Source: Treponema sp. (GTDB taxonomy: Bacteria > Spirochaetota > Spirochaetia > Treponematales > Breznakiellaceae). Taken from it: a DNA stretch of 8,618 nucleotides. Every line of letters starts with the position of its first letter. The first letter of the stretch is position 1. The stretch is taken from assembly GCA_009784995.1 (NCBI GenBank), contig WQXE01000079.1, positions 1-8,618 on the forward strand. The letters run 5' to 3'. Under the pieces are notes generated by a model, which searched no databases, was not told the DNA's origin, and saw only the letters and a list, made by a program, of their open reading frames with translations. A program made the position numbers and the translations under genes. Below are positions 1 through 7,214 of the stretch, one piece after another.

Positions 1-726
1 AAAGCTGACCAAAAAAGCGGACTTTTAATTAAAGCGCAAAAACGCAAGAACAATATAGGCATTAAAAACGAAAGTTCGCTGCACCGCACTTTAAAATACC
101 AGTACGCGGGACCTGACGGTAAAATCGAAGCGGAAGTTGGAGCTTATGTAGCCGATGGAATCAGCGTAAACGGCGAATATATAGAGGTGCAAACAGGCAG
201 TTTCGCGCCTTTAAAAAATAAAGTATTAGCTTTCGCTAAAAATGGCAATGTGCGTATAATACACCCTATCGCGATAAGTAAGATTATCGAAATCTATGAT
301 ATGAATGGAAAACTTACTAAAAGGCGAAAAAGCCCTATACACGGTTCAATGTGGGATATTTTTGAAGTTTTACTTGGCGCTCCAGAAATACCGCTGATAA
401 AAGGTATAACAATCGAAATTATCCTTGCAGATATAACAGACAAACGTATAAGTGACGGTAAAGGAACCCGCCGTTTAAAAGGCGTAAGTAAAATGGATAA
501 GGAACTTTTCGCTTTCCATGAAAGTATTATATTAGCCAAAAAATCAGATTACCTGCGTCATTTTATCCCTTTTAAAAAGGAAGATGAATTTACAGCTTTT
601 ATGTTATCCAAACAAGCGAATATTAAAATTGATATCGCGAGAAAAGCCCTGTATGTAATGACAAAAATGAAGTTGATTAAAAGGATTGGAAAAATTGGTA
701 ATGCCTGGGTGTATATAAGATCTTAA
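1..726 (+). CDS. Nuclease-like / winged-helix protein of unknown function (5' end missing)
   Basis: The reading frame is open from base 1 to a TAA at 724-726, so 241 residues of a longer protein are visible. A GTG at 187 could be read as a start, but it lies inside a conserved-looking block (residues 60-66, YIEVQTG), so the gene almost certainly begins upstream of the window. Residues 23-75 contain Glu24, a short HR-x2-K segment, Asp52 (YVADG), Glu62-Val-Gln64-Thr and Lys72/Lys74. This order resembles the E...D...(D/E)-x-(K/Q) core of PD-(D/E)XK-fold nucleases, in the E-x-Q variant. Residues about 198-241 look like a winged helix: two helices (SKQANIKIDIARKALYVM), then a basic strand pair ending NAWVYIRS. 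I recall uncharacterised spirochaete proteins of similar layout, but I cannot name a function. Possible roles are DNA cleavage in defence, repair or mobile-element biology. Nuclease activity is inference from motif order only. Confidence 0.8.
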   Translation, partial: KADQKSGLLIKAQKRKNNIGIKNESSLHRTLKYQYAGPDGKIEAEVGAYVADGISVNGEYIEVQTGSFAPLKNKVLAFAKNGNVRIIHPIAISKIIEIYDMNGKLTKRRKSPIHGSMWDIFEVLLGAPEIPLIKGITIEIILADITDKRISDGKGTRRLKGVSKMDKELFAFHESIILAKKSDYLRHFIPFKKEDEFTAFMLSKQANIKIDIARKALYVMTKMKLIKRIGKIGNAWVYIRS

Positions 727-745
727 GAAGGTGTCTTAATTTTTT
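723..745 (+). terminator. Short hairpin plus T6 at the convergent gene ends
   Basis: TTAAGA (723-728) and TCTTAA (734-739) can pair across a 5-base loop and are followed directly by six T (740-745). This would be a weak, AT-rich intrinsic terminator for the rightward gene. It spans that gene's stop codon and the last codons of the opposing kinase gene. On the - strand no T run follows the stem, so it would not serve the kinase operon. The six-pair stem has only two G-C pairs, so confidence is low. Confidence 0.35.
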
Positions 746-3700
746 AACATCTCTCCCGCGATATTAGCGGATTCTTCAAACTCGCTGTGAAGCAAACGTT
801 CGGCAATTAAACTGAGTTTTTCTCTTATAGGGCGAGGCCATAATTTTCCTTTAAGGGCGGATAACGCTTCTTTGGCTGTTTTTTTATTTAATGATCTGCA
901 CGCGGATTCGATAATTTGCAATTTTTCGCGCAGGAATGAATAATCGGTATCATTAATTGAATCACCGTTATCATCCGAAACATCATCTTCATCTTGTTTG
1001 TGTTTATTAATTACATTTTGCAATAATTCCAAAAATCCAGGAAGAGACGATATAATCAGATTCATGTTAAGGTCGCGCCCTGCCTGTTCCAGTTCGGACG
1101 CTTTACTTGATAAATCGCTTTCACCGATATTCGCGAGAGCGCTTTTCATCGCGTGTATATTAATTATAAATGTGCTTAAATCGTCGGATCTTCTGCATTT
1201 ATTTTCGCAAATCGCGTTTAAAATATTAATTGTTTTTGTCGCGTCTCGCACAAAATATTCAGCTAACTGAGGATCAATCGCAATATTATGTTTTCCCGCC
1301 GCATACAGGCTGTTTCTCTGCCTTCTGGCTTCTTCAAGAACAGCGGGAGACTGTTTGTCGCGTATCATTTTATTTAATACCGAGTTTAACTGGCGTATAT
1401 CTATTGGTTTGGAAATAAAATCATCAAAACCATTTTGTAAAAACATTTCCGCCTGTCCCGCGAGAGCGTTAGCGGTTAACGCGACAATAGGACCTTTATA
1501 ATCAAGGTTGCGTATATGTTTTGTAGCTTCTATGCCGTCCATCCTGGGCATCATGTGATCCATAAAAACGATATCATATTCGGCGCCGTCTCGAATTTTA
1601 TCAATTGCTTCAAATCCGCTTAACGCGGTATCAATTGAAATGCCATAAGGAGCCATAAGCCCTCGCGCGACATAAAGATTTGTTTCAACATCATCAACAA
1701 CCAACACGCGTCCGTACGGCATAAATTCCTGCGTAATTTGCGCGTTCCTCATTTTTACGGTATTTTTTAAATTAAGCTTCATTAAGTTTTCAGAAAGTTC
1801 TTTGCCGATTGGTTCCATATCAATACAATCTTGCGGAAGACGTACAGTAAATACCGAACCCATGCCGGGTGTACTTTCGATATAAAGATCGCCGCCCATT
1901 AACTGTATTAAGTTACGCGCGATATTCATGCCAAGCCCTGTACCTTCGGTTTTGCGGTTGGCTTCCATGTTAAAACGGCTGAATTTATCGCCAAGTTTTT
2001 TAATTTGATCCGCTGTCATTCCCTGTCCCGTATCACTTACGCGGATAATAAGGTATATGCCTGAACTGTTTCTTTTAAATTCACTTGATAAGGAAAATTC
2101 GATTTGTCCTTCTTGTGTATACTTGAACGCGTTAGACAACAGGTTATTTAAAATTTGTTTAATGCGAAGTTCATCGCCAACAAGCAGTAACGGCACATTT
2201 TGATTAATTTCCAGTTTAAAATCAATCGGTTTACTTTCATAGCGGATAATATTCAGTTTAACAGTATCATGTATAAGACTTGCTATATCGTACTGCGAAG
2301 TTTGAAGTTCAAATTTACCTGATTCAATTTTTGAAAGATCCAGAATATCATTTATTATTCCAAGTAATAGATCACCTGAATTATATATTCTTTCCAACGC
2401 TTCTTTTGTAACAAGCGGAAGAGTGTCATCCTGTAATTGAATTTCTGTTATTCCAAGAATAGCGTTCATTGGCGTGCGAATTTCATGACTCATCTTCGCG
2501 AGGAAGTCGCTCTTTGCCTTGCTGCTTTCTTCCGCGACTTCAGCTCTGCGCATTTCGGCAATCATGGCTTTAATTTCTCTTAAATCCCTGATGTAACCCG
2601 CGACCGCGTATACTCCGCGGAACTTTACTCTTACAAGCGAAACTTCTGTAGGTACAAACTCCCCGTCCGGTCTTACATGGGTTAATTCAAAACAGCAATG
2701 CCCTTCTTCAAACGCGTCGTAAATATAATTATGAACCAAATCTTTTGTTATTTCGCCGGATGACTGGTATTCCGGAAATAAATCATATACATTTTCTATA
2801 AAATCATTTTTATCTTTTAATCCAAACAGCCTTACTATTTCCTGATTACATTCAAGAACTTTTAACGTGTTATCGATCAGGAAACACGCCAATGGAGTTG
2901 AATCAAACATTACCTGCGTACATTCGTCGGCTTCGCGCATTTTGGTAATAATCGCTTTAAGCTCGCGTAAGTCGCGCGTATAACCGCAAACAACTTTTTC
3001 ATTTCTAAAAAATACGCAGACAAGAGTAACTTCGCACGGTATAAGCTCGCCGTTTAATTTCCTATGCATCCATTCAAAACGGCAGTAACCTTCGTTAAAC
3101 GCTTTTGAAATAAATTCATTTGATTTTTCATTTGAAAGCAATCCGTCGGGCTGGTATTCGGGAGAAAGATCAAAAAATCTTTCTATATATTCATCTTTAT
3201 TGGATATATCAAATAACCTTAAAATTTCCTGATTACATTCAAGAACCTTTAAAGAACTGTTTATCATGAAACTTCCAAGCGGAGTTGTGTCAAATATCGC
3301 GTGTCTGCATTCATCAGCTTCACGCATTTTAGCGATCGCCGTATTAAGTTCGCGTAAGTCGTGGCAGTATACTACAACAACAGGTTCGCCTTTTAAATTA
3401 AGACGAACCGCTCTCGCGTCGAAAGGAACTGTTTCGCCATTTATGGTATTATGGTTCCAATTGATGTGCGCTCTTCCTTCGCTGAACGCGGTATGAACAA
3501 AGTTTTCAAATACTTCGAATGAATTTCTGCCGTCTTCCTGCAGCTCAGGCGTAAGTTGTAAAAACATTTCCTGGTATTCTTCTTTTGTATAAATGCCTAC
3601 AACACGCGCGGATTCATAATTAAAATCAATAAGTTTTACATCTTTATTCCACATTGTAATACTTAAAGGCGCGGAATCCAGCATTATCATTGTGCGTTCG

Positions 3701-5061
3701 TCTGCTTCGCGAATTTTAGCCAAAGCCGCGTTCATCTCGCGAAGGTCGCGCGTATATCCGCAGACTATATCTTCGTTTCTGTGTTTTACTCTTACAATGG
3801 TTATCTCTGCCGGAATTAAATCACCTTTAAAATTTTTATGCAGCCATTCAAAACGGCAATATCCTTCATTAAAGCCTTCTTCCAGATATTCCATCGCTTT
3901 TTCCGAAGACAAACTGCCGTCCGGCTGATATTCCGGAGAAAGATCAAAAAATCTTTCCTGATATTCTTTTTTATTCGCTAATCCGAATAATTTTACGGCT
4001 TCCTGATTACAGTCAATGGCGTTAAAGTCCTTATCCCAAAAAGACGCGCATAACGGCAGCGCGTCAAGCATTATCCGCGTTCTCTCTTCCGCTCTCTTTC
4101 TCGCGAATACGACTTTTAATAAAATGAAAATTAAAATTGAAGCAAGAATAAGACCTAGAATAGTTAGAAAAACTAAAATTTCCCTAATACTTTGATAATA
4201 TTTATCCGGGTACGCGATTATCGCCAAATACCAGCCATTATCCAAGCGACGGAAAAAACCAATAGAAAGGTTTCTATTATAATCCCATACCTTTCTTTCT
4301 GAAATGCTTCCGTCTCTAACTAACGCTTCTTTTATCGCTTGACCGTCATTCATTAGGACAACATTTCTGCCAAGAAATATTTCCGGAATGGGATGCGCTA
4401 TAACGTTTAAATCCTTGTCAAATAAAATACCGTAACTGCCTTCGGTAACATGCGTATTAATGGCAAACTCATTTATCTTGTCCATTGTAATATCAAGACA
4501 AATAATTCCGAGTCTGTTTCCCCGATCATCAAAAATACAACGGGAAAATGTTATAGCCGTTATTCCGAGAACTACATCTATATACGGATCTGTAAAAGCG
4601 ACTTTTCCATTTGCTTCAACTGCCGCGGAAAACCAGGGGCGTTCAGCCGGAATATAATCATCAGGCGGTGTCCAGTTAATTCCGGGCAGAAATAAATCGT
4701 CAAACACATCAAAAAAACCGTAAACGGCGGTAGCGTAAGTCATAAGCCGTTCGTCTGTGGTTAAGTATTCTGTAGTATGCAGTAAATAATCGTGAACCGT
4801 TTCAGACGAAGCGTTACGCAAAATCATTCTTCTTATATTTTCCGCGATAACTCCCAATGTAGTCTCAGGTTCTGTAAGATCGGATTTAATAAAAGATTGC
4901 GTGCTATTGAAAGCGTTATCAACATTTTTTAATAAATGAGAACGCTCAATATTGCTCATGTAGTAATAACTAAACGCGACCATTAACGCGAAAGCCAAAA
5001 TAACAGATAAAACCTGCACATGAGTAACAAAAGCCCACAGCTTTTTAATCAACGAACGCAT
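736..5061 (-). CDS. Hybrid sensor histidine kinase: dCACHE, four PAS, HisKA, HATPase, REC, HPt
   Basis: The 1441-residue protein is a membrane sensor. TM1 is about residues 17-36 and TM2 about 296-319, enclosing an extracytoplasmic dCACHE-type region (about 40-290) with Tyr136, Arg141, Trp143, Phe144, Tyr160 and Asp190. No HAMP is evident. Four PAS units start at 331, 460, 589 and 718, joined by RDLRE...ADE helical linkers. HisKA has the phospho-acceptor His859 (SHEIRTPMNA). The ATPase has Asn977, DTGQGM (1010-1015) and GTGLGM (1040-1045). The receiver has Asp1123/Asp1124, phospho-acceptor Asp1168, Thr1196 and Lys1218. HPt has His1303 (HAMKSALANIG). An acidic linker (1355-1373) and a helical tail of about 70 residues follow. 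All catalytic residues are present, so a full His-Asp-His relay is expected. The ATG overlaps the upstream regulator's stop by one base, and an AAGGTGGAG Shine-Dalgarno lies 5 bases before it. The natural partner is therefore the HD-GYP regulator. The ligand is unknown. Confidence 0.95.
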   Translation of the reverse strand: MRSLIKKLWAFVTHVQVLSVILAFALMVAFSYYYMSNIERSHLLKNVDNAFNSTQSFIKSDLTEPETTLGVIAENIRRMILRNASSETVHDYLLHTTEYLTTDERLMTYATAVYGFFDVFDDLFLPGINWTPPDDYIPAERPWFSAAVEANGKVAFTDPYIDVVLGITAITFSRCIFDDRGNRLGIICLDITMDKINEFAINTHVTEGSYGILFDKDLNVIAHPIPEIFLGRNVVLMNDGQAIKEALVRDGSISERKVWDYNRNLSIGFFRRLDNGWYLAIIAYPDKYYQSIREILVFLTILGLILASILIFILLKVVFARKRAEERTRIMLDALPLCASFWDKDFNAIDCNQEAVKLFGLANKKEYQERFFDLSPEYQPDGSLSSEKAMEYLEEGFNEGYCRFEWLHKNFKGDLIPAEITIVRVKHRNEDIVCGYTRDLREMNAALAKIREADERTMIMLDSAPLSITMWNKDVKLIDFNYESARVVGIYTKEEYQEMFLQLTPELQEDGRNSFEVFENFVHTAFSEGRAHINWNHNTINGETVPFDARAVRLNLKGEPVVVVYCHDLRELNTAIAKMREADECRHAIFDTTPLGSFMINSSLKVLECNQEILRLFDISNKDEYIERFFDLSPEYQPDGLLSNEKSNEFISKAFNEGYCRFEWMHRKLNGELIPCEVTLVCVFFRNEKVVCGYTRDLRELKAIITKMREADECTQVMFDSTPLACFLIDNTLKVLECNQEIVRLFGLKDKNDFIENVYDLFPEYQSSGEITKDLVHNYIYDAFEEGHCCFELTHVRPDGEFVPTEVSLVRVKFRGVYAVAGYIRDLREIKAMIAEMRRAEVAEESSKAKSDFLAKMSHEIRTPMNAILGITEIQLQDDTLPLVTKEALERIYNSGDLLLGIINDILDLSKIESGKFELQTSQYDIASLIHDTVKLNIIRYESKPIDFKLEINQNVPLLLVGDELRIKQILNNLLSNAFKYTQEGQIEFSLSSEFKRNSSGIYLIIRVSDTGQGMTADQIKKLGDKFSRFNMEANRKTEGTGLGMNIARNLIQLMGGDLYIESTPGMGSVFTVRLPQDCIDMEPIGKELSENLMKLNLKNTVKMRNAQITQEFMPYGRVLVVDDVETNLYVARGLMAPYGISIDTALSGFEAIDKIRDGAEYDIVFMDHMMPRMDGIEATKHIRNLDYKGPIVALTANALAGQAEMFLQNGFDDFISKPIDIRQLNSVLNKMIRDKQSPAVLEEARRQRNSLYAAGKHNIAIDPQLAEYFVRDATKTINILNAICENKCRRSDDLSTFIINIHAMKSALANIGESDLSSKASELEQAGRDLNMNLIISSLPGFLELLQNVINKHKQDEDDVSDDNGDSINDTDYSFLREKLQIIESACRSLNKKTAKEALSALKGKLWPRPIREKLSLIAERLLHSEFEESANIAGEMLKN
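2524..4071 (-). repeat. Four tandem PAS-coding units, 387-base period
   Basis: Within the kinase gene, four units begin at residues 331 (MLDALPL), 460 (MLDSAPL), 589 (IFDTTPL) and 718 (MFDSTPL). The spacing is exactly 129 residues (387 bases) each time. Each carries a (Y/C)xRDLRE or CHDLRE end and an ADE-type linker; the fourth linker diverges as it enters the HisKA helix. Units 1 and 3 are the closest pair: both contain FFDLSPEYQPDG, FNEGYCRFEW and VCGYTRDLRE. They share a 23-base identical DNA block at 3935-3957 and 3161-3183, 774 bases (two units) apart. Unit 2 is the most diverged. This is coding duplication, not a mobile element. Confidence 0.9.
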
Positions 5062-6080
5062 TAAATCTCCACCTTCGCGGATTTAATATGTTCCTTAGCG
5101 TCAATAAAAATTTCTACTATTTTTGGATCAAAATGAGTACCGGAATTTTGTATGATTATATCAAGAGCTTCTTCGTTGGAAAAAGCTCTTTTATACGGAC
5201 GTTCGGAAATAAGAGCGTCATATACATCAACAATCGCCATGATACGCCCTTGCAGCGGAATGTTATTTCCTTTTAAGCCGCGAGGATAACCTTTGCCGTC
5301 CCAGCGTTCGTGATGAGTTCCCGCGAAAAGTTTCGCGTTACGCAAAAACTCGCCTTCGCCGGTGCGTAAAATAATTTCATTAATAATACGTTCGCCTTCT
5401 TCGGCGTGTTTTTTCATGGTTTCATACTCGGAATCGGTTAATTTACCGGGTTTGTTTACAATGGCGTCGGTTATCGAAATCTTTCCTAGATCATGCATAC
5501 GCGCCGACGAAATCATTTTTTCAACATCCCAGCTTTGGATTTCATCAGAGTATACACCTCTTTCCTTCATTTCGTTTATGAGTATTTTAATATATATCGA
5601 AGTTCGTTCTATATGCCCGCCGGTTCCCTTGTCGCGGTTTTCTACCATGTCAGCGAGAACCGAAACAATACTGTTTTGCAATCTATGTAATTGAGCTGTA
5701 CGTTCGCGTACTATTTCATCAATATATAAATGATTTCTTATTCTATTTAAAAGTACCGGAGCGGAAAACGGTTTTGTAACAAAATCTATCGCGCCCATTT
5801 CCAAACCGCGCGCTTCGACATCGGCGTCTGTGCGGCCTGTAAGAAACATTACAGGAATTTCCGACCATCTTCCTTTTTCTTTTAATTGGTTTAAAGCCTG
5901 AAACCCGTCCATTTCCGGCATTTCAATATCTAACAAGATTAAATCCGGAACTATTTTTTCCAAAAGTGAAAACATTTTTGCCGCGGAAGGCATTGTCATA
6001 ACACGATATTGATCTTCCAACACCGCTTCAGCCATGGATAAATTAGTATCACTGTCGTCAACAACAAATATTGTTTTCAT
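5061..6080 (-). CDS. Response regulator, receiver plus HD-GYP c-di-GMP phosphodiesterase
   Basis: This 339-residue cytoplasmic protein has an N-terminal receiver (about 1-120) with Asp8/Asp9, phospho-acceptor Asp51 (LLDIEMPEMDG), Thr81 and Lys103. An HD-GYP domain follows (about 135-335) with His156 (GGHIER), His196-Asp197 (HDLGK), His225, HHERWDGKGYP (256-266) and Asp285 (DVYDAL). The motif set that binds metals and hydrolyses cyclic-di-GMP is intact, so it is predicted to be an active phosphodiesterase controlled by phosphorylation. I chose the ATG at 6080. The longer frame begins with TTG at 6110, adds ten non-family residues, and would start at or before the predicted transcription start (near 6109). 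AAGGGAG at 6092-6098 is the likely ribosome-binding site, with an 11-base spacer. It is co-transcribed with the downstream hybrid kinase (TAATG overlap), its probable phosphodonor. Which process the c-di-GMP change controls (motility, adhesion or other) cannot be read here. Confidence 0.93.
   Translation of the reverse strand: MKTIFVVDDSDTNLSMAEAVLEDQYRVMTMPSAAKMFSLLEKIVPDLILLDIEMPEMDGFQALNQLKEKGRWSEIPVMFLTGRTDADVEARGLEMGAIDFVTKPFSAPVLLNRIRNHLYIDEIVRERTAQLHRLQNSIVSVLADMVENRDKGTGGHIERTSIYIKILINEMKERGVYSDEIQSWDVEKMISSARMHDLGKISITDAIVNKPGKLTDSEYETMKKHAEEGERIINEIILRTGEGEFLRNAKLFAGTHHERWDGKGYPRGLKGNNIPLQGRIMAIVDVYDALISERPYKRAFSNEEALDIIIQNSGTHFDPKIVEIFIDAKEHIKSAKVEI
5067..5075 (-). promoter_or_regulatory. 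Shine-Dalgarno for the kinase inside the end of the regulator gene
   Basis: On the - strand the sequence AAGGTGGAG lies 5 bases before the kinase ATG and within the last codons of the HD-GYP regulator. With the one-base stop/start overlap (TAATG) it implies translational coupling, which would keep regulator and kinase in step. Confidence 0.6.
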
Positions 6081-6115
6081 TATGATCAATGCTCCCTTTT
6101 TTTTACGCAATTTGA

Positions 6116-6145
6116 ATTCTATTATGATCTTCTATAAACTGTCAA
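6116..6145 (-). promoter_or_regulatory. Sigma70-like promoter of the regulator-kinase operon
   Basis: Reading the - strand, a perfect TTGACA (6145-6140) is followed after 18 bases by TAGAAT (6121-6116), a five-of-six match to TATAAT. Transcription would start near 6109, about 29 bases before the preferred ATG at 6080. This geometry is the main argument against the upstream TTG start at 6110. Confidence 0.6.
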
Positions 6146-6204
6146 GAATAATCGTATCATTTACTCACATACGTTAATAAAAGCTGATTATTACTAAATT
6201 TATG

Positions 6205-6217
6205 CTCACATTGTGAG
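6205..6217. promoter_or_regulatory. Perfect 13-base palindrome, candidate operator
   Basis: CTCACA-T-TGTGAG is a perfect inverted repeat with a one-base centre in the divergent intergenic region. A single CTCACAT half-site lies at 6164-6170, 41 bases to the left, close to four helical turns away. The palindrome sits just upstream of the candidate -10 of the rightward gene, and the half-site lies just upstream of the -35 of the leftward operon. One dimeric regulator could therefore act on both. A one-base loop makes a strong RNA hairpin unlikely. The binding protein is unknown. Confidence 0.45.
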
Positions 6218-6225
6218 TTTTTATT

Positions 6226-6231
6226 TATAAT
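6226..6231 (+). promoter_or_regulatory. Candidate -10 box of the homoserine acyltransferase operon
   Basis: TATAAT is a perfect -10 hexamer, predicting a start near 6238 and a leader of about 41 bases. No good -35 is found at 16-18 bases upstream, where the sequence enters the CTCACA palindrome. That may mean activator dependence or control through the palindrome. The leader is too short for a SAM riboswitch. The region is very AT-rich, so a chance match is possible. Confidence 0.35.
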
Positions 6232-6278
6232 TAATAATAACCGCTATTAAAATCTTTAAGAAAAATGTAAAATGTGTA

Positions 6279-7199
6279 ATGCCGATAATAATTCCTAAAG
6301 AATTACCCGCCTATGACGCGTTGTCAAAGGAAAGGGTATTTGTAATGACAGAAACAATTGCGGAATCTCAGGATATAAGACCTATAAAAGTAGGTATCAT
6401 CAATTTGATGCCTACAACAATAGACACAGAAATTCAACTTTTACGTCTTTTAGGCAATAGTCCTTTACAGATCGAAATTACATTTTTAAACATGGGTACT
6501 CATACATCCAAAAACGCGCCTCCAGGGCATTTAGAAAGATTTTATATTAGCGCTCAGGAGATTGTACGGCAAAAGGTACGTTTTGACGGTTTGATTATAA
6601 CGGGAGCTCCTGTTGAAACTCTGCCTTTTGAATCGGTTGATTATTGGGACGAGCTTGTAAAAATAATTGATTATTCAAATGAAAATGTATATTCAGTATT
6701 GCATATTTGCTGGGGAGCGCAGGCAGGTTTATACCGCCGGTACGGGATTGATAAATATCCGCTTGAAAAAAAACTTTTTGGCATTTTTCCTCATACTGTT
6801 CAAGAACAGCATCACGCTCTTTTCCGCGGATTTGACGATGAATTTTTGGCTCCGCAGTCAAGGCACACGGCAAACGACAGGAACGCTATTTTAAAAGAGA
6901 GCCGTCTTACAATCCAGTCCGAAACTGAAGAAGCAGGTGTTTTTATTGTTACCGCGCGTGAAGGACGCGAAATTTATGTCAGCGGTCATTTGGAATATGA
7001 TCCTTTAACACTTGATCGCGAATACCGCCGCGATGTTTCTAAAGGATTACCGATTGATGTGCCGAAAAATTATTATCCTGATAATGATCCTTCAAAAACT
7101 CCTGTAGTCCGCTGGCGGGCTCACGCGAATTTATTTTTTGACAACTGGTTAAATTATGTTTATCAGGAAACACCGTATAATTTGGATGATCTGAAATAA
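6279..7199 (+). CDS. metA: Homoserine O-acetyltransferase (MetA family)
   Basis: The 306-residue cytoplasmic enzyme activates L-homoserine by O-acylation, the first committed step of methionine synthesis. Its length and start (MPIIIPKELPA) match the family. The catalytic Cys144 is in HICWGAQAGLY, and the His237/Glu239 pair is in SGHLEY. The family tail (DVPKNYY, VVRWRAHANLFF, VYQETPY) is complete. Substrate choice in this family depends on the residue aligned with position 111 of the Bacillus cereus enzyme, where Glu favours acetyl-CoA and Gly (as in E. coli) succinyl-CoA. Here TGAPVETL places Glu113 there, so O-acetylhomoserine is predicted. An odd point is LMPTTIDTE (43-51), where the usual Lys47 is Thr. 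No clear Shine-Dalgarno precedes the ATG, unlike the next gene. It is the first gene of a pair, 15 bases before the reductase, and is divergent from the signalling operon. Confidence 0.95.
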   Translation: MPIIIPKELPAYDALSKERVFVMTETIAESQDIRPIKVGIINLMPTTIDTEIQLLRLLGNSPLQIEITFLNMGTHTSKNAPPGHLERFYISAQEIVRQKVRFDGLIITGAPVETLPFESVDYWDELVKIIDYSNENVYSVLHICWGAQAGLYRRYGIDKYPLEKKLFGIFPHTVQEQHHALFRGFDDEFLAPQSRHTANDRNAILKESRLTIQSETEEAGVFIVTAREGREIYVSGHLEYDPLTLDREYRRDVSKGLPIDVPKNYYPDNDPSKTPVVRWRAHANLFFDNWLNYVYQETPYNLDDLK

Positions 7200-7214
7200 T
7201 TTAAGGAGGAAAAA

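Noticed and set aside
187..726. Separate 179-residue protein starting at GTG 187
   Set aside because: The frame continues unbroken to base 1, and the GTG lies in the middle of the conserved E-V-Q-T block, so it is an internal codon of a longer gene.
3161..3183. Inverted repeat GAAAGAT-CAAAAA-ATCTTTC in the kinase gene, also present near 3935-3957
   Set aside because: It encodes the conserved ERFFDLSP segment in two PAS units. Its recurrence is explained by domain duplication, not by an RNA hairpin.
4450..4695. Open frame of 81 codons on the + strand opposite the kinase sensor domain
   Set aside because: It is fully antisense to a well-supported domain-rich gene and has no recognisable motif, so it is most likely a shadow frame. 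The same holds for the other short frames inside the kinase, regulator, metA and reductase genes.
6232..6278. SAM-type or other methionine riboswitch before metA
   Set aside because: The probable leader is only about 41 bases, AT-rich, and shows no stable stems or conserved riboswitch core.
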